Made by a program: the position numbers and the translations under genes. The notes under the pieces were generated by a model. That model worked only from the letters and a program-made list of their open reading frames with translations. It was not told the origin of the DNA and made no database searches. Shown here piece after piece: positions 8,793-16,699 of a stretch of DNA of 64,000 bases; positions within the stretch are counted from its first letter, which is position 1, and each line of letters begins with the position of its first letter. Source of the stretch: an uncultured Lacinutrix sp. (GTDB lineage Bacteria; Bacteroidota; Bacteroidia; Flavobacteriales; Flavobacteriaceae); NCBI RefSeq assembly GCF_947500325.1, contig NZ_CANMRQ010000003.1, positions 1 through 64,000 of the forward strand, given 5' to 3'.

Positions 8793-8945
8793 TTAATAGC
8801 ATTGCTGATTACCGCACATAGAATATAAAGCGGTTTGTGTACATGTTGGTGTACAAGTATGATGGATGCCTCCTTTAACAGCTTCTTTATCTAACTTAGA
8901 AATAGTCTTTTTGTTTAAACTTAATTTAATTTTAGATTTCTTCAT
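8793..8945 (-). CDS. RiPP precursor peptide P3 (class I lanthipeptide-like, cassette copy 1, type A)
   Basis: A 50-residue precursor below normal ORF cut-offs and the best of the four. The leader MKKSKIKLSLNKKTISKL continues to a clear VKGG cleavage site. The 24-residue core begins IHHTCTPTCTQT and ends CGNQQCY, giving four Cys and several Thr/Ser, the composition needed for lanthionine rings. Leader and core agree with the Bacteroidetes class I lanthipeptide precursor family. No LanB/LanC-type enzymes are nearby, so maturation would have to occur in trans, or the peptide may be handled differently. Confidence 0.82.
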   Translation of the reverse strand: MKKSKIKLSLNKKTISKLDKEAVKGGIHHTCTPTCTQTALYSMCGNQQCY

Positions 8946-8957
8946 AATTAAAAATTT

Positions 8958-9029
8958 TAATGCCTACAATTTATAAAGGTTTTCAGCTATACCTGTCTAT
9001 CGATTGACACCACCAAACTATAAAGTATT
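8958..9029 (-). repeat. Duplicated leader region upstream of P3 (copy of 8201-8271)
   Basis: This 72-bp stretch is nearly identical to 8201-8271, at the same distance from the start codon of the type A precursor. On the coding strand it contains GGTATAGCTGAAAACC, a possible small GGT/ACC stem. Confidence 0.85.
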
Positions 9030-9055
9030 TTAGAAGATAAAAAGATTACTTAACC

Positions 9056-9071
9056 TAAATTGGATGATTTA
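9056..9071. promoter_or_regulatory. Shared dyad motif, copy c
   Basis: TAAATTGGATGATTTA, about 111 bp upstream of the P3 start, the same distance as copy a to P1. Flanking CC/GG extends it to a hairpin (CCTAAAT 9054-9060, ATTTAGG 9067-9073) that could also terminate P4 transcripts weakly. Confidence 0.55.
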
Positions 9072-9088
9072 GGGAATCAATTTTATGT

Positions 9089-9262
9089 TTAATAACATAT
9101 TTCCATTCCACATTGAGATGCATGAGCAGAAACACCAAATTCTGGAGGAATAGGAGGCGAAATAGGATCTGTTCCTCCCTTAATTTTTTCCACTGTAGAT
9201 AATTGAATTTTTGCAATTACAGTCTTAGATAAGCTTAGGTTTTTAATTAGTTTTTTTTTCAT
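9089..9262 (-). CDS. RiPP precursor peptide P4 (cassette copy 1, type B)
   Basis: A 57-residue precursor missed by length-filtered gene callers. It begins MKKKLIKNLSLSKTVIAKIQ, carries KIKGG (GlyGly cleavage) and has a core TDPISPPIPPEFG... ending QCGMEICY. Compared with P2, the leader and first core residues are conserved and the core end is not, a pattern typical of diversifying natural-product peptides. It is first in the transcription direction of the cluster and starts ~140 bp after the AraC-type regulator gene. Confidence 0.77.
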   Translation of the reverse strand: MKKKLIKNLSLSKTVIAKIQLSTVEKIKGGTDPISPPIPPEFGVSAHASQCGMEICY

Positions 9263-9350
9263 GATTTAATGTTTTGAATTGTTTCTATACTATATTATTC
9301 AATACTTTAAAATTATTGCTTTTATTTTTAAAAGCAATTTTTATTAAACA

Positions 9351-9366
9351 TAAATCATCTAATTTA
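9351..9366. promoter_or_regulatory. Shared dyad motif, copy d
   Basis: TAAATCATCTAATTTA, identical to copy b, about 89 bp upstream of the P4 start codon and 35 bp past the regulator stop codon. A second hairpin (TTGCTTTTA/TAAAAGCAA on the minus strand) lies just downstream at about 9316-9340 and may end the regulator mRNA. Confidence 0.55.
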
Positions 9367-9400
9367 GGGTTTGTAAAAGACAACTAAAAAATCTAAATTA

Positions 9401-11110
9401 TTATGTGTTAAGTTTTTCTAATTCTTTTATATAATACGAAGGATTAATTCCAGTTGCCTTTTTAAAATGCTTTGTAAATGACTCAGGACTTTTATAACCT
9501 ACTTCTTTTGCTATATGCATGATTGCATACTTCCTAAATTGTGTATTCGTTTTTAAACGATTAATAGCATAATTTATCCTTAATTCGTTTATATACTCAT
9601 AGAAAGTTTTTCCTTTTTGTTCTTTTAATATTTTAGTTAAATATGTACCATTAGTTCTAACCTTCTTTGCCATATTAGCTAAAGAACAAGTAACTTCCAA
9701 ATAATATTCTTGCTGTTCTACTTTTTCAAGTTTTTGCAATATTTCTTCAACTTTAGCATCTGTTATCTTAACTTTAGATGGTCTCTTTTCTGGTTTTATT
9801 TCCTGACTTTTAATCAGTTTTTCAAAGCGTTCTTTATTCTTTTTTGCTTCTTTTTTATAATGTAGTATGAAGTATAAAGATGCTATACAAAATATAACGA
9901 TGAATATTATAATCCATTTATTATAGACTACTCTTTTTGCATCAGCGACATGCATTTTTTTTATAAATTCTTCTGTTACTATTCGCAAATCACTTTCATG
10001 CAAAGTGGCTTTTATTTCATTGTTTTCTTTATTAGTAGTAAAAGATAGTTTATCACGTTTAGTTTCATACATGATAGATTTATTAATATTATCTATAGCT
10101 AAATAAGATTTTGATAAAAAATCATAAGTGTTTTCTAAAAAAAGAGGTTCAAACTTTTTGTTATTTAACTTTTCTGATTTGTTTACTATAGATAGTACAT
10201 TTTCAAAGTAATTAATTGCTTCCTTATACTCTTGCTTTTTGTAATAACAACTACCTTTATAAAAAAGCGTTTCTGATAAGCGCTTATTATTATTTATCGC
10301 TTTTAAATATTTTTCAGCTTTACTTAAATTATCTAATGATTGATTATAATCTTCTTTTAAAAAATAGGCAATTCCAAAATCATTAAAAAAGTAACTTTCT
10401 CCAACTTTATCGTTTATTAATTTACTAATCTCAAATCCTTTGCGACTATAATATAATGCGGAATCAGGTTCCTGCAATTTTAAATAAGTTCCTCCTATTC
10501 CCATTAATACCCTTGCGGTATTATATTCGGATACTTCTATTTGCTTAGTTTGTTTATAGGCTGTTTTGTATTTTTCTAAAGCCTCTTCATATTTTCCTGC
10601 ATTTCGCCTAATTTTAGCAATATTTACAGAAGATTTAAATAAATGTTCTACATTATTTTTTCTTTTTGCATCTTCATAAACTGGCAAATAATATTGGAGT
10701 GCTATATAGTTTTTCTCATCCAAGACATAATTATTACCTATCCTTAAAAGAAATAAGTTTTTTAATGGTAAGTTTTTGTAGTTTTTAATAATTTCTACAC
10801 CTTTTTTAAGTGTATCGATACTATTTTTATATTCTTCCTTAATTGTTAACACAAAACCTTTTCTTAAATAGGCTTCAGCAAGAAGTAATGCGTTTTTATT
10901 AATATTTGCTTTATTTATTAATGAATCTATATGCGCATCTGCTATTTTAAAATCTGTTTTTATATAATTATCAATTAAATTAAGAGCCTGCTTGTCTCTT
11001 TCAGATATTTCTTTTAAGGTTTCATTTTTTGTACAATTAAAAAAACAAAAAAGTACAATAATTACAATAGCTATTCTAAGAAGTCTATTTCTAATATGCA
11101 CTAAGATCAT
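9401..11110 (-). CDS. TPR / transmembrane / AraC-type helix-turn-helix regulator
   Basis: This 569-residue protein begins with a basic, hydrophobic segment ending FCFFNC (signal or lipobox-like), followed by about 350 residues of TPR-like repeats. A transmembrane helix follows (399-418), then a charged linker and a C-terminal AraC-family DNA-binding domain (about 475-569, with IAKEVGYKSPESFTKHFKK). The topology suggests periplasmic TPRs signalling to a cytoplasmic HTH. It starts 13 bp after rnz in the pyrR-pyrB-orf-rnz direction, and its nearest downstream genes are the RiPP precursors. Their shared dyads make it a candidate regulator of them (inference). Ligand and targets are unknown. Confidence 0.88.
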   Translation of the reverse strand: MILVHIRNRLLRIAIVIIVLFCFFNCTKNETLKEISERDKQALNLIDNYIKTDFKIADAHIDSLINKANINKNALLLAEAYLRKGFVLTIKEEYKNSIDTLKKGVEIIKNYKNLPLKNLFLLRIGNNYVLDEKNYIALQYYLPVYEDAKRKNNVEHLFKSSVNIAKIRRNAGKYEEALEKYKTAYKQTKQIEVSEYNTARVLMGIGGTYLKLQEPDSALYYSRKGFEISKLINDKVGESYFFNDFGIAYFLKEDYNQSLDNLSKAEKYLKAINNNKRLSETLFYKGSCYYKKQEYKEAINYFENVLSIVNKSEKLNNKKFEPLFLENTYDFLSKSYLAIDNINKSIMYETKRDKLSFTTNKENNEIKATLHESDLRIVTEEFIKKMHVADAKRVVYNKWIIIFIVIFCIASLYFILHYKKEAKKNKERFEKLIKSQEIKPEKRPSKVKITDAKVEEILQKLEKVEQQEYYLEVTCSLANMAKKVRTNGTYLTKILKEQKGKTFYEYINELRINYAINRLKTNTQFRKYAIMHIAKEVGYKSPESFTKHFKKATGINPSYYIKELEKLNT

Positions 11111-11123
11111 AATTTATTATTAA

Positions 11124-12029
11124 TTAAAATTCAAATACTTTTCCATCATCTGCTAACTCAACATTTTCGAAATATTCACTAGCTTCTTCTTTAAAAACAT
11201 TTAAATCGCCGTAGCGAGTAGAATAATGTCCCAATACTAATGTTCCTACATTAGCTTTTTTAGCAATGCTTGCAGCTTCTTTTGCAGTACTATGTTTTGT
11301 TTTTGGGGCTAATTTTGCATGTTGCTCTAGAAAAGTAGATTCGTGATACAAAACATCTACTCTATCTATTATTGGAATAATATCTTCTTTGTAGGCTGTA
11401 TCACTACAAAAAGCATAGCTTTTTGGTTTATTTGGAGCTTTAGTTACTGTTTTGTTTTTTATAATGTCTCCATCATTATTTTCAACATCGAAACCTTGTT
11501 TTAATTTTCTATAATATGCTACATCAATATTTGCATTTAATACAGCATTCATATCTAATTTACGATCTCCTTCTTTCTCTTTAAAAAGAAATCCATTAGT
11601 GTAGACGCGGTGATCTAAAGGAATCGTATACACTTCTACTTTTTCATCTTCAAAGATAAGTTCTGATTCTTTGCTAGTTAATTCATGAAAAATTAGTTTA
11701 TAATCTGTCCAAGAATTGGCTAACTTCATTTGAAGTGTAATCACTTCTTTTAAACCTTTTGGAGCATATATATGTAAATCTGCTTCACGAGTTAATAGGC
11801 GCATTGTAGAAATTAAACCTACCAAACCAAAACAATGGTCTCCATGCAAATGTGAGATAAAAATATGCTTAATGCGATTAAATTTAATCTTTTGTTTGCG
11901 TAATTGTACTTGCGTGCCTTCGCCACAATCAATCAAGAATTGATGGTTGTTAATTTCTAAAACCTGAGCTGTTGGATTTGTAAATTTACGTGGTGTTGCA
12001 CTGTAGCAACCTAGAATATTTAGTTTCAT
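11124..12029 (-). CDS. rnz: Ribonuclease Z
   Basis: A 301-residue metallo-beta-lactamase-fold nuclease that removes 3' trailers from tRNA precursors. The zinc motif SHLHGDH is at 59-65. Further ligands lie in CSDTAYKEDI and in LGHYSTRYGD near the C-terminus, with HESTFL in between. The length is normal for tRNase Z short form. It starts 6 bp after the upstream small orf, within an operon. Confidence 0.96.
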   Translation of the reverse strand: MKLNILGCYSATPRKFTNPTAQVLEINNHQFLIDCGEGTQVQLRKQKIKFNRIKHIFISHLHGDHCFGLVGLISTMRLLTREADLHIYAPKGLKEVITLQMKLANSWTDYKLIFHELTSKESELIFEDEKVEVYTIPLDHRVYTNGFLFKEKEGDRKLDMNAVLNANIDVAYYRKLKQGFDVENNDGDIIKNKTVTKAPNKPKSYAFCSDTAYKEDIIPIIDRVDVLYHESTFLEQHAKLAPKTKHSTAKEAASIAKKANVGTLVLGHYSTRYGDLNVFKEEASEYFENVELADDGKVFEF

Positions 12030-12035
12030 TAATTT

Positions 12036-12368
12036 TTAAAATCCTAAATCACGCTCCATTTCTTCCATTTCAATAATATCACGCGCTTCTTGCATTGTAG
12101 GTACTACAACTATTTCTTCTGGCGTTTCATTTGTATTAATTGAGTTTGTAACAACTACAAAAGATTGTTTTGCTTCACGGTGTCTATTTGAAATTCTTAA
12201 AAACTCAATAACATCTTGAACGCTAATTTTTCCTAAAGAAGATAATTGAATAATAATATTATGCTTCTCAAATTTTGGATATAATGCTTCTATTTTTTTT
12301 ACTAGTTCAACAATAGTAGCCTTTTCCTGAGTGATGATGGAAATGTTTCCGTCTTGATCTATAATCAT
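12036..12368 (-). CDS. Conserved hypothetical, STAS-like protein
   Basis: A 110-residue protein with the alternating strand/helix pattern of STAS-like proteins (IIQLSSLGKISVQDVIEFL, then FVVVTNS) and an acidic C-terminus. Such proteins commonly precede rnz in Flavobacteriaceae and have sometimes been given the ribonuclease Z name by proximity; no nuclease motif is present. It is 4 bp after pyrB and 6 bp before rnz. Function unknown. Confidence 0.72.
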   Translation of the reverse strand: MIIDQDGNISIITQEKATIVELVKKIEALYPKFEKHNIIIQLSSLGKISVQDVIEFLRISNRHREAKQSFVVVTNSINTNETPEEIVVVPTMQEARDIIEMEEMERDLGF

Positions 12369-12372
12369 AATT

Positions 12373-13302
12373 CTACTGTTTTATTTTTGAAGCTAATAAA
12401 TAAATCACTGCCATCCTAACTGCAACACCATTTTGTACTTGATCTAAAATAATGGCTTGCTTAGAATCTGCAACATCACTAGTAATCTCAACACCTCTAT
12501 TTATTGGTCCTGGATGCATGATTGTTATTTCTTTATCTAAAGAATCTAATAATTCTTTATTAACTCCAAACTGTTGTGTATATTCTCTTGTTGATGGAAA
12601 GTAGCTAATATCCATGCGTTCATTTTGAACACGTAACATATTGGCTACATCACACCATTGTAATGCTTTACGTAAATTAGTTTCTACTTTTACCCCTAAT
12701 TTATCTATATATTTTGGTAATAATGTTTTTGGCCCGCAAACCATAACATTCGCGCCTTGTAATTTTAAAGCAAAAATATTAGACAAAGCAACGCGACTGT
12801 GTAAAATATCTCCAACAATTACTACATTTTTTCCTGCTACATCGCCAAGTCTTTCTCTTATAGAATAAGAATCTAAAAGTGCTTGTGTTGGATGTTCGTG
12901 TGCACCATCTCCTGCATTTATAATATTTGCTTTTACATGCTTAGATAAAAATACACCAGCTCCAGGATTAGGATGACGCATAACTACCATATCTACTTTC
13001 ATAGATAGAATATTATTTACTGTATCTATTAAGGTTTCACCTTTTTTTACAGATGATTGCCCTGCAGAAAAATTAATAACATCTGCAGATAATCTTTTTT
13101 CTGCTAATTCAAATGATAATTTTGTTCTAGTAGAATTTTCAAAAAACAAATTAGCAATAGTAATATCACGAAGAGAAGGCACTTTTTTTATTGGTCTATT
13201 TATGACTTCTTTAAAATGATCTGCTGTTTCAAAAATAAGTTGAATATCTTTTTCTTGAAGGTATTTAATTCCTAATAAGTGATTGACACTTAATTCGCTC
13301 AT
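12373..13302 (-). CDS. pyrB: Aspartate carbamoyltransferase catalytic subunit
   Basis: A 309-residue enzyme that condenses carbamoyl phosphate and aspartate to carbamoyl-aspartate, the committed step of pyrimidine synthesis. The carbamoyl-phosphate loop FFENSTRTKLSFE is at about 53-65, with HPTQALLD and HPGPINRGVEI further on. No pyrI is adjacent, in line with the unregulated or PyrR-associated type. It lies 21 bp after pyrR. Confidence 0.97.
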   Translation of the reverse strand: MSELSVNHLLGIKYLQEKDIQLIFETADHFKEVINRPIKKVPSLRDITIANLFFENSTRTKLSFELAEKRLSADVINFSAGQSSVKKGETLIDTVNNILSMKVDMVVMRHPNPGAGVFLSKHVKANIINAGDGAHEHPTQALLDSYSIRERLGDVAGKNVVIVGDILHSRVALSNIFALKLQGANVMVCGPKTLLPKYIDKLGVKVETNLRKALQWCDVANMLRVQNERMDISYFPSTREYTQQFGVNKELLDSLDKEITIMHPGPINRGVEITSDVADSKQAIILDQVQNGVAVRMAVIYLLASKIKQ

Positions 13303-13323
13303 GTTATTTACTATTATTTATCT

Positions 13324-13863
13324 TTAATCATTTATTAAATAGACAGTATCTTCTCCTTCATTCTCTTTCCAATTCACTTTTACCTTTTCTTCATTAATGG
13401 CATCTACTTGCCTACCACGATAATTGGGTTGTATTGGTAAATGTCTGCTAAATCGTCTATCTATAAGTGTCAACAATTCTATTTCGTTTGGTCTACCAAA
13501 CGATTGAATTGCTGTTAATGCTGCACGAATACTTCTTCCTGTATATAATACATCATCTATAAAGACTACTTTCTTGTCTTCAACTACAAAGTTAATTTCT
13601 GTAGTATTAGCTTCATGTATTTTATCTCCTCTACGAAAATCGTCGCGATAGAATGTAATATCTAAATGACCTAATTGTAAGTTTTTAATTTTATATTCTG
13701 TTGTAAGCATATTAGCTAAACGGTTAGCTAAATACTTTCCTCTTGGTTGTATGCCTATTAAAACGGTATTAGAAAAGTCGTTGTGATTTTCAATTAATTG
13801 GCAAGCCAAACGATGAAGAATGATGTTTACGGCTGTTGCATTAAGTAGCACTTTTTGACTCAT
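13324..13863 (-). CDS. pyrR: Bifunctional pyrimidine regulator / uracil phosphoribosyltransferase PyrR
   Basis: I start at the ATG giving MSQKVLLNAT (13863), not the upstream ATG at 13902, because PyrR proteins begin close to this point; the result is 179 residues. The PRPP-binding loop VVFIDDVLYTGRS is at 99-111, with RRGD and IGIQPRG also typical. PyrR converts uracil and PRPP to UMP and in many bacteria controls the pyr mRNA by binding it; whether it does so here is unknown. First gene of a five-gene operon. Confidence 0.94.
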   Translation of the reverse strand: MSQKVLLNATAVNIILHRLACQLIENHNDFSNTVLIGIQPRGKYLANRLANMLTTEYKIKNLQLGHLDITFYRDDFRRGDKIHEANTTEINFVVEDKKVVFIDDVLYTGRSIRAALTAIQSFGRPNEIELLTLIDRRFSRHLPIQPNYRGRQVDAINEEKVKVNWKENEGEDTVYLIND

Positions 13864-13936
13864 ATACTCTGAAAGGGTATTTGAAGAACAAAGGTAAGGC
13901 AAAATTTTAGAAGTTGAAACATAAAATTATAAACAA

Positions 13937-13966
13937 AAAAAGCCTCTAGAAAACTAGAGGCTTTTA
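13937..13966 (-). terminator. rpsA terminator
   Basis: Arms AAAGCCTCTAG (13939-13949) and CTAGAGGCTTT (13954-13964) with a 4-nt loop and a run of T on the minus strand, 20 bp beyond the rpsA stop. Confidence 0.88.
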
Positions 13967-13985
13967 ATATTATAATGGTTAGAAA

Positions 13986-15821
13986 TTATATCTTTCCGTC
14001 CATTTTATCTTTAAGAGCTTGTAAAGCATCGTTAGCATCACCTAAAGTTGGTTTTGCTTCGGCAGCTTGAGCAGCTTGCTTAGCAGCAGCAGCTTTAACA
14101 TTTGCCATTTCTTCAGCTTTAAAGATTGCAGTATGCGAAGCAACTACTCTCTTAAACTCTTTATTAAATTCAATAATTTTGAATTCTGCAGAATCACCTT
14201 TCTTTAATTTCTTACCGTCTTCTTGTTCTAAGTGACGAGAAGGAACGAAAGCTACGATATCTTCATTGAATTCAATAGTTGCACCTTTATCTACAACTTC
14301 AGCAATTTCTGCTGTATGCGTAGTGTCTAATGCGAACTCAGTTTCATACTTATCCCAAGGATTATCTGTTGTTTGTTTGTGACCTAAAGATAATTTACGT
14401 CCTTCAACATCTAATTCAAGTACTACTACTTCTAATTTATCACCAACTGCACAGAACTCAGATGGGTGCTTAATTTTCTTAGTCCAAGATAAATCTGAGA
14501 TGTAAATTAATCCATCAATACCTTCTTCTAATTCAACAAAAACACCAAAGTTTGTAAAGTTACGTACAATACCTGTGTGCTTAGAACCTACAGGGTATTT
14601 AGTTGTAATATCTGTCCATGGATCTTGCGATAATTGCTTGATACCTAATGACATTTTACGATCTTCTCTATCTAAAGTTAAGATTTGAGCTTCGATTTCA
14701 TCTCCAACATTTACAAAGTCGTTTGCAGAACGTAAGTGAGTAGACCAAGACATTTCAGAAACGTGAACTAAACCTTCAACACCTTCTGCAACTTCAATAA
14801 ATGCACCGTAATCTGCGATTACAACTACTTTACCTTTTACTTTATCTCCAACATTTACTTCTTCACCTAAAGCATCCCATGGGTGCTTAGATAATTGCTT
14901 AAGACCTAATTGGATTCTTGATTTGTTTTCATCAAAATCAAGGATTACAACATTTAATTTCTGATCTAACTCAACAATCTCATTTGGATGGTTAATTCTA
15001 GACCAAGATAAATCTGTAATATGTACTAATCCGTCAACGCCACCAAGATCGATGAATACACCGTAAGAAGTAATGTTTTTAACAACACCTTCTAATACTT
15101 GACCTTTTTCTAATTGACCAATAATTTCTTTCTTTTGCTCTTCAATATCAGCTTCAATTAAAGCTTTATGAGATACTACTACGTTTTTGAATTCGTGGTT
15201 GATTTTCACAACTTTAAATTCCATAGTTTTATTTACGTATTGATCGTAATCTCTAATTGGCTTAACATCAATTTGAGAACCTGGTAAGAATGCTTCGATA
15301 CCGAAAACATCTACAATCATACCACCTTTAGTTCTACATTTAACGAAACCATTAACGATTTCACCAGTATCGTGAGCATTGTTTACACGATCCCATGCTT
15401 TGATTACACGTGCTTTTCTGTGAGATAATACTAATTGACCAGTTGCATCTTCACGAACATCAATTAATACTTCTACTTTATCACCAACTTTTAAATCTGG
15501 ATTGTAACGAAATTCGTTAAGAGAAATTACACCTTCAGATTTTGCGTTAATGTCAATAATTGCATCACGATCTGAAATATGCACTACTTCTCCTTCTACT
15601 ACTTCATCATCTAAAGTATCAACAAAATTTTCTGATACTAATTTTTCAAATTCTTTTAATTGAGAATCTTCAACTTCATCAATACCTTCTTGGTAGTTAT
15701 GCCAGTTAAACTCTTTTAAGAATTTTTCAGGGTTTGCTTGAGCTTCAGATACTACTGGAGCTTCTTTTGTTGCTGTTGCAGCTTCAGCTACAACCTCTGC
15801 TTGTTTTGCTTTTTCAGCCAT
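13986..15821 (-). CDS. rpsA: 30S ribosomal protein S1
   Basis: A 611-residue mRNA-binding ribosomal protein. After an Ala/Glu-rich N-terminus it has six S1 (OB-fold) repeats from about residue 70 to 570; the middle ones carry the canonical GVFIDLGGVDGLVHITDLSW-type signature. An Ala/Lys-rich tail follows. It brings mRNA to the 30S subunit. It is monocistronic, with its own terminator and a 380-bp upstream region. Confidence 0.97.
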   Translation of the reverse strand: MAEKAKQAEVVAEAATATKEAPVVSEAQANPEKFLKEFNWHNYQEGIDEVEDSQLKEFEKLVSENFVDTLDDEVVEGEVVHISDRDAIIDINAKSEGVISLNEFRYNPDLKVGDKVEVLIDVREDATGQLVLSHRKARVIKAWDRVNNAHDTGEIVNGFVKCRTKGGMIVDVFGIEAFLPGSQIDVKPIRDYDQYVNKTMEFKVVKINHEFKNVVVSHKALIEADIEEQKKEIIGQLEKGQVLEGVVKNITSYGVFIDLGGVDGLVHITDLSWSRINHPNEIVELDQKLNVVILDFDENKSRIQLGLKQLSKHPWDALGEEVNVGDKVKGKVVVIADYGAFIEVAEGVEGLVHVSEMSWSTHLRSANDFVNVGDEIEAQILTLDREDRKMSLGIKQLSQDPWTDITTKYPVGSKHTGIVRNFTNFGVFVELEEGIDGLIYISDLSWTKKIKHPSEFCAVGDKLEVVVLELDVEGRKLSLGHKQTTDNPWDKYETEFALDTTHTAEIAEVVDKGATIEFNEDIVAFVPSRHLEQEDGKKLKKGDSAEFKIIEFNKEFKRVVASHTAIFKAEEMANVKAAAAKQAAQAAEAKPTLGDANDALQALKDKMDGKI

Positions 15822-16204
15822 TGCAGATAATAATTTGTATTCTGTATGCTTGGAAGAGTTTAAAGCGTTAACACACAGAAGTGTTATAAATAATTTTGTT
15901 TTAATTCCTTTTCATCTTTCCTATAAATCGCTAAAAAGGAGTGCAAAAATACTACATTTTAACCATATTGCCTAATGTTAAACAAAAAAGATTAAGTACT
16001 CTGTTTTATAGTAGATTAGAGTATAAATACTGTACTATTATATGTGTTAAACATACGTAATAGAAAACATGTGTTTTATCGGATAAATTAATCGTTTCAT
16101 CTAATAAGTTGAAGAATAAATTTTAATAGAATTCTTCAAATTTTAATTTATATGATAAATTACTATCTTTAGTACATAAGATTAATATTAAAAACAAAAC
16201 AATT
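15822..16204. promoter_or_regulatory. Divergent promoter region between rpsA and the LysM gene
   Basis: I see no gene in these 383 bp. The region must hold the rpsA promoter and leader. For the LysM gene, TATCTTTA at 16164-16171 resembles the Bacteroidetes -7 box TAnnTTTG, about 35 bp before the ATG. No riboswitch-like structure is obvious. Confidence 0.45.
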
Positions 16205-16582
16205 ATGGTAAGAGCAAAATATCAAGGTGTACTTGATTTAGGCGAGAAATTAAATATTCAGAATGGAGACGTTACTGAAGCTAATGGTGTATTAACAGTT
16301 AAAGGTACTGCTGGAACACAATATGAGAAAAATTTACTTTGGGATGAAATAAAAGCTGCTGGTGGAGAAAACCCAAGTGATATCGTTGCAGATATTGATG
16401 TAGCAGATACTACTGTTTATGCAAGACATACAGTAAAAAGCGGAGAGACATTAGGAGCAATCGCAAAGCAATATTATGGAAGCGCAGGAAAATACAATGC
16501 TATTTTTCAAGCGAACACTGACATCTTAAAAAATCCAGATGTTATTCACCCAGATCAAGAATTAGTAATCCCGAACTTGTAG
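16205..16582 (+). CDS. LysM domain protein (Kbp/YgaU-like)
   Basis: A 125-residue protein with a BON-like N-terminal part (about 1-70: GDVTEANGVLTVKGTA, then LWDEIKAAGG). A LysM domain follows (about 76-124: HTVKSGETLGAIAKQYYG ... NPDVIHPDQELVIP). It has no signal peptide, so unlike most LysM proteins it is probably cytoplasmic, as is E. coli Kbp, a potassium-binding stress protein of the same build. Potassium binding here is inference. Monocistronic with a terminator. Confidence 0.85.
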   Translation: MVRAKYQGVLDLGEKLNIQNGDVTEANGVLTVKGTAGTQYEKNLLWDEIKAAGGENPSDIVADIDVADTTVYARHTVKSGETLGAIAKQYYGSAGKYNAIFQANTDILKNPDVIHPDQELVIPNL

Positions 16583-16603
16583 GGATTAATAGCGAATTTC
16601 TTT

Positions 16604-16642
16604 TGAAAGCGAGTTGACTTAGGTTAGCTCGCTTTTGTTTTT
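16604..16642 (+). terminator. Terminator after the LysM gene
   Basis: Arms AAAGCGAG (16606-16613) and CTCGCTTT (16628-16635), followed by TGTTTTT. Confidence 0.8.
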
Positions 16643-16699
16643 ACTCACATATTATATAAGTTTTGCTTAGTTATGCATAGAGAAACAAATACTTTAAAA

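Noticed and set aside
8050-9262. Precursors as a toxin-antitoxin or bacteriocin-immunity locus
   Set aside because: No partner toxin, antitoxin or immunity gene lies between or beside them; leader and GG motifs point to RiPP precursors.
12036-12368. Small orf as a second ribonuclease Z
   Set aside because: It has no metallo-beta-lactamase motif; the name would come only from its neighbour.
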